The notes beneath the pieces were generated by a model. That model ran no database searches and had not been told where the DNA came from. It was given only the letters and a program-made list of their open reading frames with translations. Of a DNA stretch of 35,563 bases, positions 16,126-23,829 are shown in pieces; within the stretch, counting starts at the first letter, position 1; each line of letters starts with the position of its first letter. Source of the DNA: CAZNLL01 sp964573885 (GTDB lineage Bacteria > Desulfobacterota > DSM-4660 > Desulfatiglandales > Desulfatiglandaceae); contig CAZNLL010000026.1 of assembly GCA_964573885.1 (NCBI GenBank), positions 1 to 35,563 on the forward strand, given 5' to 3'. Made by a program: the position numbers and the translations under genes.

Positions 16126-16845
16126 ATGAAGGAACTCAAGATTGGGTGCGGCAAGCCCACCGGTGCAAAAGTCGGTGATGAAGGCAAAAAAGAAGTGGTT
16201 CAAGATCAACCCCCAAAGGGAAAGGAGAGCGCCATGTCTGTTGTCAGGGCTGGCCAGAAGGCCCCGGATTTCGAGGCACCTGCATTTCATGAGGGAAATT
16301 TCGGTCAGATCAAGCTTTCAGATTACGGGGGAAAATGGGTCATCCTCTGTTTTTATCCAGGGGACTTCACCTTTGTCTGAGCCACGGAACTGGCCGCAGT
16401 TGCGTCCAAATATAAAGACATTCAGGCCCTGGGTGCTGAAGTCCTCTCCGTGAGCGTAGACAGCCATTTCGTCCACAAGATGTGGCAGGACAACGAGCTG
16501 ACCAAGATGGTGGACGGGGGCGTCCCCTTTCCCATGCTCTCCGACGGTCCGGGAAATATCGGCAAGATCTACGGTGTGTATGATGAAAATGCCGGCGTGG
16601 AAATGCGGGGCCGGTTCATTATTGATCCCGACGGGATGGTTCAGGCCATTGAGACCCTCACCCCGCCCGTGGGTAGAAACGTGGATGAACTCATCCGCCA
16701 GCTCCAGGCCTTTCAACATATCCGAAAGACCAACGGGGCCGAGGCGACCCCCTCCGGCTGGCGGCCGGGGAAACCCACCCTCACCCCGGGACCCGACCTG
16801 GTGGGGAAGGTGTGGCAGGCCTGGAAGGTGGAAAACGCCTTTTAG
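16126..16845 (+). CDS. selenocysteine-containing peroxiredoxin (AhpC/Prx family)
   Basis: A thiol peroxidase of 239 residues if UGA at 16378-16380 is read as Sec85. The frame before it ends PGDFTFV and the frame after it begins ATELAAVASKYKDIQALGAEVLSVSVDSHF: exactly the peroxiredoxin active site DFTFV-C-PTE with Sec in place of the peroxidatic Cys. The downstream half (MWQDNELTKMVDGG, GVYDENAGVEMRGRFIIDPDG) is fully conserved, so this is not a decayed gene. The C-terminal VCP resolving Cys is replaced (ATPSGW), so the selenenic acid must be resolved by another thiol or a partner protein. AAAAGGAGG precedes ATG 16126; a second well-placed ATG at 16234 would remove a 36-residue Cys/Lys extension. 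It is probably repressed by the PerR-like regulator upstream. Confidence 0.9.
16378..16405 (+). other. UGA (Sec) codon and bacterial SECIS-like hairpin
   Basis: The UGA is followed by a hairpin inside the coding sequence: ACG (16384-16386) pairs with CGT (16403-16405), then a G-G mismatch, then AACTG (16388-16392) pairs with CAGTT (16397-16401). The tetraloop GCCG begins with G, as bacterial SECIS elements require. The loop starts 12 bases after UGA, slightly closer than the usual 16-37, which is the weak point. Confidence 0.6.
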
Positions 16846-16856
16846 CCCTCCTCTTC

Positions 16857-16897
16857 AAGTGATCCGCCTTCACCATTGGAGGGGAAGCGGATCACTT
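16857..16897 (+). terminator. strong hairpin after peroxiredoxin gene
   Basis: AAGTGATCCGC (16857-16867) and GCGGATCACTT (16887-16897) form a perfect 11 bp stem, 11 bases after the stop. No T run follows, so it may be a 3' stabiliser or a factor-dependent terminator. Confidence 0.45.
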
Positions 16898-16980
16898 CCT
16901 CATGGATAGACCCCGTTGTTGCAAACGCAGCGAGCTCCTAGACATACAACTGCAGTAAAAAAAGAAAGTTATGTCATTTT

Positions 16981-16999
16981 ATATCCAGGGTCTGGATAT
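16981..16999. repeat. perfect 8 bp inverted repeat, intergenic
   Basis: ATATCCAG-GGT-CTGGATAT lies in the 407-base gap between the peroxiredoxin and the toxin gene. It could be an operator or a hairpin of a small RNA. I see no protein-coding gene in 16846-17252. Confidence 0.35.
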
Positions 17000-17025
17000 C
17001 ACTATTGGTGAATTCCAGATTTAAA

Positions 17026-17089
17026 GCGTTAAAAGCGGCATTTGAAGTCATAGAAGCCGAAATGCCGAATCCTTAAGCGCCTTTTTTTT
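17026..17089 (+). terminator. two-tier intrinsic terminator with T8
   Basis: The outer stem pairs GCGTTAA (17026-17032) with TTAAGCGC (17073-17080, one bulged base). The inner stem pairs CGGCATTT (17036-17043) with AAATGCCG (17060-17067). The T8 run is at 17082-17089. It lies 180 bases after the peroxiredoxin stop, so it ends either a long 3' UTR or a separate small RNA. Confidence 0.6.
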
Positions 17090-17252
17090 GCAACAAGGGG
17101 GTAGACTATTCTGTTCTCAAAAGGAGCATGCTCACAGACCGCGTTCACTCCCGGCTAAACACGGATGAGCTCTTTCTTGCCCAGTTCCCCGAGACATTTC
17201 AAGACGTCTTCAAGGACATCATGACCGTCCTCATATCCAGGATAGGCCGGCT

Positions 17253-17639
17253 TTACCATATACGTGTGATTTCATATTTCGAGAGGCGCCTGTCGCAGCT
17301 CAAGACCTGCATGCTCTCCACCAAGGCCTGAGCAATCAACATTCGGTCAAAGGGATCTCTGTGATAGAATGGAAGTTTTGTCAATTCGACACAATGGGCC
17401 GTCTCTATCGGAAGCCAGTGAATGGCATTGGCATTCATTTCATCACGGATGACTTCCACCCATCCGGGCTGAAGCGAAAGTTTTCCCAGGCTCTTCTTAA
17501 TGCAGATTTCCCAAAACCCGGCAGCGCTGAAAAAAAGAGCGTTTCCCGGATCCAGGTAAGACTTTTTTGCCGTATTGCTGAGCCGTTGGTCTCCCGTGAT
17601 AAGCCATAGCAAGGCATGGGTATCCAGCAAGGTTTTCAT
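17253..17639 (-). CDS. PIN-domain toxin, VapC-like
   Basis: A 128-residue PIN-fold ribonuclease, the toxin of a type II pair. It opens MKTLLDTHALLWLITGD (first acidic residue Asp6), has an FWEICIK segment with the second acidic residue, and DPFDRMLIAQAL with the third; the final segment is VLSCDRRLSKY. These are the PIN active-site acids. The start overlaps the antitoxin gene by 4 bases, which couples translation. It belongs to the subgroup paired with Phd/YefM-type antitoxins. The short plus-strand frame crossing its 3' end is a shadow. Confidence 0.9.
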   Translation of the reverse strand: MKTLLDTHALLWLITGDQRLSNTAKKSYLDPGNALFFSAAGFWEICIKKSLGKLSLQPGWVEVIRDEMNANAIHWLPIETAHCVELTKLPFYHRDPFDRMLIAQALVESMQVLSCDRRLSKYEITRIW

Positions 17640-17872
17640 TCCATGTAATCCCTGAAGTCCTCCAAAGGTTCATCGAAATCGTGTGACATGGAAAGAATCA
17701 GCCCTTTTGCGTTTCCGATTTTCCGGCGACTTCGCACCTCAGGCAGTACATCCAGGCGGACGACCGGTTGATTGCCCCTGGCAATGATGACCTCCTTCCC
17801 CCTAAGCGCCTCCTGTATCAGTTTTGACAGTTGCGTCTTGGCTTCATGAATATTGACCTGAAGCGTTTCCAT
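17636..17872 (-). CDS. Phd/YefM-type antitoxin
   Basis: A 78-residue antitoxin. METLQVNIHEAKTQLSKLIQEALRGKEVIIARGNQPVVRL is the typical Phd/YefM N-terminal DNA-binding and dimerisation domain. The C-terminal tail (DFDEPLEDFRDYME) is the acidic toxin-binding helix. It is the first gene of the pair and overlaps the toxin start. Autorepression through the palindrome just upstream is expected. Confidence 0.9.
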   Translation of the reverse strand: METLQVNIHEAKTQLSKLIQEALRGKEVIIARGNQPVVRLDVLPEVRSRRKIGNAKGLILSMSHDFDEPLEDFRDYME

Positions 17873-17912
17873 GGCAGTCTCCTCGCGAGCACGGGTTTGT
17901 TTAATGTTAGCC

Positions 17913-17941
17913 AGGATAGCTAGCTAGGTAAAAATTGTCAA
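17913..17941 (-). promoter_or_regulatory. toxin-antitoxin promoter with embedded palindrome
   Basis: Read on the minus strand: TTGACA (17936-17941), a 17-base spacer, TATCCT (17913-17918). The palindrome TAGCTAGCTA (17917-17926) lies across the spacer and the -10, placed where an antitoxin would block RNA polymerase. The start codon is 41 bases downstream. Confidence 0.65.
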
Positions 17942-17975
17942 GAAAAAGGTGTGACCGTCCCGCACGTCAGGATGC

Positions 17976-18119
17976 TCAGCCGACGGATCTGTGCCCCTCC
18001 AAGGGCGTGGGGTCCAGTTCAAGGACGCAGGCGGTGCTGTATTTGCAATTGATCCAGGCGTCGATATAGGGCGGACAAGACCACCCAGGAAAAGAAAACA
18101 GGGGGCGGTTGGACGAGAA
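17976..18119 (-). pseudogene. intergenic trace of coding sequence
   Basis: A 47-codon open stretch without start codon, containing CPPYIDAWINCKYSTACVLE and then LDPTPLEGHRSVG before TGA. The composition is strikingly protein-like, with three spaced Cys, yet a TAA directly precedes it. It may be the tail of a decayed gene, or coincidence. No family recognised. Confidence 0.25.
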
Positions 18120-18149
18120 TTAGCCTTTTGTTAGGATTGGATGAGCATC

Positions 18150-18177
18150 TTGACTTGCCCGCCCCGGCTGCTATAAA
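18150..18177 (+). promoter_or_regulatory. sigma-70 promoter for DUF2057 lipoprotein
   Basis: TTGACT (18150-18155), a 16-base spacer ending TGC, and TATAAA (18172-18177) form a good extended -10 promoter 43 bases before the ATG at 18220. Confidence 0.6.
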
Positions 18178-18219
18178 GTCCCCCCAGGAAAGGCCAATGA
18201 TTTCACCGCGAGGGAGGAT

Positions 18220-18675
18220 ATGAACAAAAGGCATTTCTTTATAGGAGTTACGCTCTTTTTTGGGGTTTTGCTCATCCTCCAGGGTTGCAGCCGAAAAAAG
18301 ACGTACACCATGTCTGAACAGGGAGAGAACACAGCCAGCCTCACCGTCCCGAACTTTGTCCAGGTCGGCAGCTTTGACGGAGACAGTGTGGAAAACATGA
18401 TCTCTCGGATTATCTATGAGGGGAAGAGGGAGTTGACTTTCCCTGCAGGGGAACACGTCGTAGAGATCCGGTATAATGACATCTGGGACATCGATGACTA
18501 TGACCATGAAAAGATCATTTCAGATTATATCACCCTCCGGTTCCAGGCAAAGCGGGGTGGCCGGTATAAACTGAATGTGAAGGCCCCCGAGGACCGGAGC
18601 GGCGCCCATGAATTGGCCGCAAATTTTACGGCCGCCATTATCGATGCCCAAACAGGGCAGAGGGTCTCTCGCTGA
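18220..18675 (+). CDS. DUF2057-like outer/inner membrane lipoprotein
   Basis: A 151-residue secreted lipoprotein. MNKRHFFIGVTLFFGVLLILQGC is a signal peptide with lipobox LQGC (lipid-anchored Cys23). The mature part has the layout of the DUF2057 (YccT-like) family: VPNFVQVGSFDGDSV, a central EGKRELTFPAGEHVVEIRYND (small-molecule-like wrapping strand), and YITLRFQAKRGGRYKLNVKAP. The family has no known activity. The ATG follows GAGGGAGGA. It is transcribed alone from the promoter upstream and ends 10 bases before the converging acyltransferase gene. Confidence 0.75.
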   Translation: MNKRHFFIGVTLFFGVLLILQGCSRKKTYTMSEQGENTASLTVPNFVQVGSFDGDSVENMISRIIYEGKRELTFPAGEHVVEIRYNDIWDIDDYDHEKIISDYITLRFQAKRGGRYKLNVKAPEDRSGAHELAANFTAAIIDAQTGQRVSR

Positions 18676-18684
18676 GTTTTTCCC

Positions 18685-20565
18685 TCATGACGCCTGCTCC
18701 GCGCCTGCTGGAATATGATGACAGGCCGCGACACGCTCAGGGCCAAGGCCCATCCCCGCGTGGTAATCTCTAAATCTCCGGAATCCTTCCGCCCCCATAT
18801 AGCGTTTGAGCATCCTGTGATCGGTGTTGGTGAGATCTACAAAGATGAGGCCGTCTAAGGTGTCGCCGAAGTGGGGGTCCACATTGAAGCAAAGGACTTT
18901 TCCACCCAGCTTCAGATACTGCTTTAAGAGGATGGGCACCCCTTTTCCATCCGCCTCCAGGCCCGAAATCCACGATGAGAGTTCATCCAGATCATTGCGG
19001 TGCAGGCACTCTTTGTCCCTGATCAGGGAGATGACCTTGTTCCGGCGAAAAGGCCTTCGCGCCTTGACCATCCTGGAGAGCTCAGGGGAAAAGCTGTTCA
19101 CCCTTAGAAAGGCCGCCATGAGCTGGCGGGAGAAATGCCCATATTCGTTGGATATGCTGACCGCTCCAAAAAGGGTCTTGTAATAAGGATGTGCCCCCAC
19201 ATACTGGCCGATCCCTTTCCAGAGAAGGAGAAGGGGCGAGTAATCCCTTTGATATTCAACCCTTATGAAGGTACGTCCCAGTTCAAGGGCCGGGCCCACT
19301 CTGTCAAGCAACCGGGTACGGTATTTGAAAAGGGTATGGGTATAGAGCCCCTTCCTCCCGTACCTGGGAAGGATCTCGAGAGTGGGCCCCAGGCGGTAGG
19401 CCCCGACCAGCTCTTTGTCGCGATGATTCCATAAAAAAAGGTGAAGATAGATATTGTCGAACCGGTCCAGGTCGATGGCGCGCCCCGTCCCTTCCCCGAG
19501 GAGCCGAAAGGTCTTTTCCCTGAGCCGCCCGATTTCCCGAAAAATCATGGGAATCTGGCTCGAGCGTGCGTAATACACTGAAAAATCGGAATTTTGGAGA
19601 AGCCTCTGATCATGGGGGAGCGATTGGACTTCCCGGGCCAACACCTTTGGATCCACGGCACAGGCGACAGGGTCCATCTTCCTTTCAGAGGACCGGCGCA
19701 TCTTTGGAAGGACCTTGGTCCGGCCTTTGACTCCGGCCATCCCCAGGAGATAGGTGCGAAATCTCAAGTATTCGGTCACATGGGCCGCGTCTTTCAACGG
19801 GGCCAGGTTTTTGTAAGGAATGAGGCGGCCGATCCTGAACTCCACCTCCGTCCCCTCTTTCTTGAGCGTCTCCCGCGGGAGCATCCCCGTGCGAAGCATC
19901 GGGTGGGCGAGTCCTGCAATCTGAAAAACGGCGCTGTTCCTGCCCTTGAAATACACGGGCAGCACCGGGGCCTTTGTCAGTTGCACCAGGCGTCCCACAG
20001 TATAGCTCCATGCCGGATCTTCGATCTTCCTCCGCCTCCACGAGAAGTGGGAGACCTCCCCGGCCGGCAAGACCACCAAAATGCCCCCTGCCTTGACCCA
20101 GCGTATGGCTCTGGTGATGGAGACAATATTTCTGGAGGTGGATGTCTTTTGGTTAAAAGGATCTACCGGAAAGAAAAGGGGTTTCAACTCCCGGATGTCT
20201 TCAAGAAAATAATTGACCAAAATCCTGATGTCTTTTCTGACGGAGGAAAGCACGGAAGCAAGGATCATCCCATCGATGCCCCCGAAGGGATGATTGGCGA
20301 CCACGATGGCCGGCCCTGATAGAGGAATGGCTTCCCGTTCCTTCTCGTCCAGATTGTGCCGGATATGCAATCTCTGGAGGGTGCATTCCAGGAATTGAAA
20401 AGGATCGCTGCACTCGGGGAGTGTGTCGTAAAGGCTCCTGACCTTATCCACCGAGAAGATCTTCTCCAAAAGGCCGTTCACCCCTGTCATAACCCATTGT
20501 CTGATAGACAGGCCGCCCTGCCCCTCAAGGGGAATCAGTGTCCTCAAGGTCTCCCTTTGTGTCAT
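18685..20565 (-). CDS. bifunctional acyltransferase, OlsF-like (ornithine lipid synthase candidate)
   Basis: A 626-residue cytoplasmic/membrane-associated enzyme with two acyltransferase modules. The N-terminal half is a PlsC-type glycerol/lyso-lipid O-acyltransferase with NHPFGGIDG (about 91-99, a variant with five residues between His and Asp) and a later LPAGEVSHFSW. The C-terminal half (about 360-600) is a GNAT-like N-acyltransferase of the OlsB/'hemolysin' group, with ELGRTFIRVEYQRDY and LFGAVSISNEYG. This arrangement is that of OlsF, which makes ornithine lipids from ornithine with both acyl transfers. An amino acid other than ornithine is possible. ATG 20565 follows GGGAGGA. Nearby PstS suggests a role under phosphate limitation, when ornithine lipids replace phospholipids. 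Confidence 0.75.
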   Translation of the reverse strand: MTQRETLRTLIPLEGQGGLSIRQWVMTGVNGLLEKIFSVDKVRSLYDTLPECSDPFQFLECTLQRLHIRHNLDEKEREAIPLSGPAIVVANHPFGGIDGMILASVLSSVRKDIRILVNYFLEDIRELKPLFFPVDPFNQKTSTSRNIVSITRAIRWVKAGGILVVLPAGEVSHFSWRRRKIEDPAWSYTVGRLVQLTKAPVLPVYFKGRNSAVFQIAGLAHPMLRTGMLPRETLKKEGTEVEFRIGRLIPYKNLAPLKDAAHVTEYLRFRTYLLGMAGVKGRTKVLPKMRRSSERKMDPVACAVDPKVLAREVQSLPHDQRLLQNSDFSVYYARSSQIPMIFREIGRLREKTFRLLGEGTGRAIDLDRFDNIYLHLFLWNHRDKELVGAYRLGPTLEILPRYGRKGLYTHTLFKYRTRLLDRVGPALELGRTFIRVEYQRDYSPLLLLWKGIGQYVGAHPYYKTLFGAVSISNEYGHFSRQLMAAFLRVNSFSPELSRMVKARRPFRRNKVISLIRDKECLHRNDLDELSSWISGLEADGKGVPILLKQYLKLGGKVLCFNVDPHFGDTLDGLIFVDLTNTDHRMLKRYMGAEGFRRFRDYHAGMGLGPERVAACHHIPAGAEQAS

Positions 20566-20649
20566 GGCAATCCTCCCAGGCCTTATAAGAAAAACGCCGG
20601 TAAAACGAGGCAAGTACACCATCGAGAAGGGATATGTAGGAGGCCTTGG

Positions 20650-20814
20650 TTAGTCTGTAATGAAGATTTTATTAAGAAATGAATAGAAGGGGGGCGTTAT
20701 AAAGCCCACGGCATTCCACGCCGGGAAGGTGATCCACAGGTTCCCTGCTTCATCAAAGGCGATTCCGTCCGGAAAGCCAAGTTCGGCCAGCGGAAGAGGG
20801 CCGTAAAGCTCGCA
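20650..20814 (-). pseudogene. relic of SMP-30/gluconolactonase-like gene
   Basis: A 54-residue minus-strand frame reads ELYGPLPLAELGFPDGIAF then DEAGNLWITFPAWNAVGF and ends at TAA. The PDGIAFDEAGNLWIT stretch is the signature blade of SMP-30/gluconolactonase/LRE propeller proteins. The frame is closed upstream by TGA at 20815-20817 and has no start codon. What remains is under a fifth of a normal gene, so it is debris of a lost gene. Confidence 0.55.
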
Positions 20815-20826
20815 TCAAATCCCTTT

Positions 20827-21684
20827 TTAAAAAACCTCTTCCTGGGGAATAAAACCCGATGCTTTTACGATTCCCTGCCCCTTTCCGCTCAGGACAAACA
20901 CGATGAGCGATTTGATGTCATAGGAGAGGGTTTTTTCATTCACATAGAGGTACAACCGCCTTGATATGGGATAATACCCCTTTCTGGCGTTTTCAACCGT
21001 CGGTCCCACACCGTCCACAGAAAGGGCTTTCACTTCATGATTGAGCAGGGCAAAGCTGACATAACCGATGGCGTCAGGCTGCTCCGCGACGTAGGCCAAA
21101 ACCCCGCTGTTACTATGTTGAACAACACAGCCCCTTTTGGGCTCTTTGGATCCCAGGACAACCTGTTTCCACACCTCGCCCGTCCCAGATGAGAGGGCCC
21201 TGGTGACCACACTCATCCCTGAGGCCCGGCCGCCGACCTCATCCCACCGTCTGATGTCTCCCTTATAGATTTTGCCCAATTGATCAAGGGAGAGGTTGTT
21301 GACAGGATTGGAAGGGTGAACAATCGGGACGATCAGGTCATTGGCAAAGGAAAAACCCTTGATCTGAACCCTCCTGTCCTTGGCGTAGGCAAGCATCCCG
21401 GGGGGAACGGGGGATGAACACATGGCCATATCGCATTTTCCATGGATAAGGGTCTCCAATCCTTTCATGGACCCCTCTGAACTCACCAGGATGTCAATTT
21501 CTCTTTTCACGGAATAGAGCTCTGAAATCCTCATCATAAAAGGCCGGATGGTGGTTGACCCTGCAACCCGAATTGTGGCCGGTTCCTCCTTGGAGCACGC
21601 CCAGGGGATAAGACACAGAAAGGCCAGAAGGATAAAAGATGCGGCATTTTTGGCCAGATACAACTTGGGTCTCTTTGATTTCAT
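20827..21684 (-). CDS. PstS-like phosphate-binding lipoprotein
   Basis: A 285-residue periplasmic substrate-binding protein. The signal peptide ends in lipobox IPWAC. The mature protein begins with the phosphate-binding loop RVAGSTTIRPFM, and later carries SSGTGEVWKQVVLG and NSGVLAYVAEQPDAIGYVSF, matching the second binding segment of PstS. It lacks the other pst genes nearby, so it may serve a permease elsewhere or act as a sensor. The start at 21684 is preceded by GAGGA; 21702 is an alternative without a ribosome site. Confidence 0.85.
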   Translation of the reverse strand: MKSKRPKLYLAKNAASFILLAFLCLIPWACSKEEPATIRVAGSTTIRPFMMRISELYSVKREIDILVSSEGSMKGLETLIHGKCDMAMCSSPVPPGMLAYAKDRRVQIKGFSFANDLIVPIVHPSNPVNNLSLDQLGKIYKGDIRRWDEVGGRASGMSVVTRALSSGTGEVWKQVVLGSKEPKRGCVVQHSNSGVLAYVAEQPDAIGYVSFALLNHEVKALSVDGVGPTVENARKGYYPISRRLYLYVNEKTLSYDIKSLIVFVLSGKGQGIVKASGFIPQEEVF

Positions 21685-21926
21685 CACCGTCCTCGCAGTC
21701 ACAATCCATTAGCCCGGCCTTTTCTTTATCAAGTTTTGCCTGAGAATGAAAGAACAAACAGGGCCTGTTCTACGGGCCGGCGGATCGGTCTGTGACTTTT
21801 CTATGCAGTACCAACGGCAGTCAGACCATCAAAGAGCACCCCCGGCCTATCCCATTTCTAACCGTTTTCAAAGATGAGCTTAACATGCGGAGGTTAACTA
21901 ATCTTGAAAAGACGCTGGGAGGGAGA

Positions 21927-22193
21927 ATGGCGATGGCATCCAAACGGGAAAGGATCAAGGAACTGATGAGAAAGGCAATGGCAGATTCAGCCTTGTCGGA
22001 AGAAGAACAGGAACGGGTTGACGAGATTCACCGGAGCGCTATTTGTACGGCCCAAGAGATCGCAGGCCATTACGACCGATGGAGCCACGCCTACGAGGCA
22101 GCCCTGTACAAGGAGCTCAAGAAGCGTCAAGGAGAAATCCAGCGGCTTCGTCAGAGCGCAAGCGCCCGCGCCTTGAATCCCATCAGGCTTTAG
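21927..22193 (+). CDS. small helical hypothetical protein
   Basis: An 88-residue, charged, alpha-helical protein: MAMASKRERIKELMRKAMAD, a SEEEQERVDEIH segment and a basic C-terminal helix (KELKKRQGEIQRLRQ). I recognise no family. GGGAGGGAGA precedes ATG 21927; the upstream in-frame extension to 21792 looks non-coding. It sits between two minus-strand genes, so is transcribed alone; its end is 9 bases from the converging PhoH gene. Coiled-coil formation is likely. Confidence 0.5.
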   Translation: MAMASKRERIKELMRKAMADSALSEEEQERVDEIHRSAICTAQEIAGHYDRWSHAYEAALYKELKKRQGEIQRLRQSASARALNPIRL

Positions 22194-22202
22194 GGCCTCT
22201 TG

Positions 22203-23504
22203 CTACAACAACCTTGCCCCCATCTCCGCCACCTGAGAACGTTCACCCTTGAACAGGCTGATGTGGCCTGTTGTCGGTTCACCCTTCAGCTTTTCCACCA
22301 GATAAGTGAGCCCGTTGCTGCTTGAATCCAGGTAGGGGTGATCAATCTGCTCCGGGTCGCCGGTGAATACGATTTTGCTGCCCTGTCCGACCCGGGTGAC
22401 CAGCGTCTTGATCATGTTGGGCGAGAGGTTCTGGGCTTCGTCACAAAGGATAAACTGCCCGGGTATACTCCTGCCCCGGATATAGGTAAGGGCTTCAAGT
22501 TCCACAACGCCCCTTCGTAAAAGATCATCAGACAACCCGAAGGCGTCGGGGCAATTGCGGAACAGGAACTCCAGGTTGTCGTATATGGGTTGCATCCATG
22601 GCCGGAGTTTCTCTTCCTTGGATCCCGGCAGGTACCCGAGATCATTGCCCATGGGAATAACCGGGCGGGTGATAAGAAGCCTGCTGTATGCTCCCTCTTC
22701 CAGGACCTTTTCCAATCCCACGGCGAGGGCCATAAGGGTTTTGCCGGTTCCAGCGCTACCCACAAGGGTGACCACCCTGATGGAATCATCCAGGAGGAGT
22801 TCCATGGCGAATTTTTGCTCTTTGTTTCGGGCCCTCAGCCCCCAGCACCGGGCGTTGGGGTGGATCAAGGGGTGGAGCTCTCCATCGGCATAACGGCACA
22901 ATGCGGACTGGGACGGTTCATTCGGGTTTCTCAAAACGATAAATGTGTTGGGATAGGGGGTCTCCCCTCCAGGCCATGCCAGCCGGTTGTGGGTGAAAAA
23001 AAGAGCCATCTGTCCGCTTTCTATATAGATCTCTTCCACACCCGAATAGAGATCCATATATTCGATCTTGTCCGTATTGAAATCCTGGGCTTGTATGCCG
23101 AGGACATCGGCCTTGATCCGCAGGTTCAGGTCTTTGGTCACCAGAAACACAGGCCCGTCTCTTTCCAGGCTCAATCCCTGGGCCACGGCAAGAATCCGGT
23201 TGTCATACTTTCCGCAATCCAGCCCTCCGGGAAAATCCAGGATTTCTTGATGATTCAGTTCAATCTCAAGACGGCCTCCATTTTTGAGATGAACGCCCTG
23301 GGAGAGTTTGCCCGCCTCCCGCAGGCGATCAAGCTCACGGGATACGATCCGGGCGTGTCTTCCGATTTCATTCTGGGCTTTCTTCCAATTGTCGATTTCT
23401 TCTATGACAGGCAGGGGGATGACGACATGGTTTTCCGAGAAGGCGTAGATGGCCATGGGATTATGCAACAGGACATTGGTGTCCAGGACATAAGTCTTGG
23501 GCAT
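22203..23504 (-). CDS. PIN-PhoH fusion ATPase
   Basis: A 433-residue protein. Residues 1-130 are a PIN-type nuclease fold (KTYVLDTNVLLHNP, then VIEEIDNWK and a later YDNRILAVAQ acidic set). Residues about 235-433 are a PhoH ATPase with Walker A GSAGTGKTLMA and Walker B ILCDEAQNLSP. Such PIN-PhoH proteins are thought to be ATP-dependent RNA-processing factors and can act as toxins, though the physiological role is not settled. AAGGAGGTG precedes ATG 23504. The name PhoH refers to phosphate-starvation induction in E. coli; a PstS-like gene nearby gives weak contextual support. Confidence 0.9.
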   Translation of the reverse strand: MPKTYVLDTNVLLHNPMAIYAFSENHVVIPLPVIEEIDNWKKAQNEIGRHARIVSRELDRLREAGKLSQGVHLKNGGRLEIELNHQEILDFPGGLDCGKYDNRILAVAQGLSLERDGPVFLVTKDLNLRIKADVLGIQAQDFNTDKIEYMDLYSGVEEIYIESGQMALFFTHNRLAWPGGETPYPNTFIVLRNPNEPSQSALCRYADGELHPLIHPNARCWGLRARNKEQKFAMELLLDDSIRVVTLVGSAGTGKTLMALAVGLEKVLEEGAYSRLLITRPVIPMGNDLGYLPGSKEEKLRPWMQPIYDNLEFLFRNCPDAFGLSDDLLRRGVVELEALTYIRGRSIPGQFILCDEAQNLSPNMIKTLVTRVGQGSKIVFTGDPEQIDHPYLDSSSNGLTYLVEKLKGEPTTGHISLFKGERSQVAEMGARLL

Positions 23505-23829
23505 TGAAAGACACCTCCTTCCGGTAAAGGGGAATAAAATATGATGAAGGGCCGGGAAATTGAATAAGCGGGGTGTGTGTTTGTCATGAGCTGTTTTGGG
23601 GGAACGAAATCTTTCCTTAGACTTCGCATTGGATATTTCCAGTTAAGGGGACAAAGATTTGGAAAATATTACTGTTGTGTTAGGGACGTGCAAAATCGGC
23701 ATTGTGAAGTGTTTTTGATTCACGGTTTTCCGAAAAAGACCGGGTCCAAACAAAAATCGTACATGAACCTAATACATACAAAATCAAAGGCCCTTAAAAT
23801 GCAAAAAAACTGATTTCAGGAGGCCCTAC
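23505..23829. other. 325-base AT-richer gap without a supported gene
   Basis: This gap is clearly richer in A+T than its neighbours. A frame of 78 codons (23577-23813) exists but has a mixed, non-conserved-looking composition and no ribosome site. GGATATTTCC...GGAAAATATT (around 23630-23670) is a near-dyad. No tRNA or other RNA was recognised. It probably holds the divergent promoters for the PhoH gene and the lipid cluster. Confidence 0.4.

Noticed and set aside
16450..16845. Separate gene starting MSVDSHFVHKMW after the UGA
   Set aside because: It is in the same frame as the preceding half and lacks a ribosome site; it is the C-terminal part of the selenoprotein.
17128..17331. Plus-strand 67-codon frame
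   Set aside because: It overlaps the toxin gene's 3' end on the other strand, lacks a ribosome site and shows no recognisable domain.
18019..18507. Long minus-strand frame opposite the DUF2057 lipoprotein
   Set aside because: Antisense shadow; the plus strand has signal peptide, lipobox, promoter and ribosome site.
23577..23813. Plus-strand 78-codon frame in the AT-richer gap
   Set aside because: No ribosome site, disordered composition and no family; probably chance.
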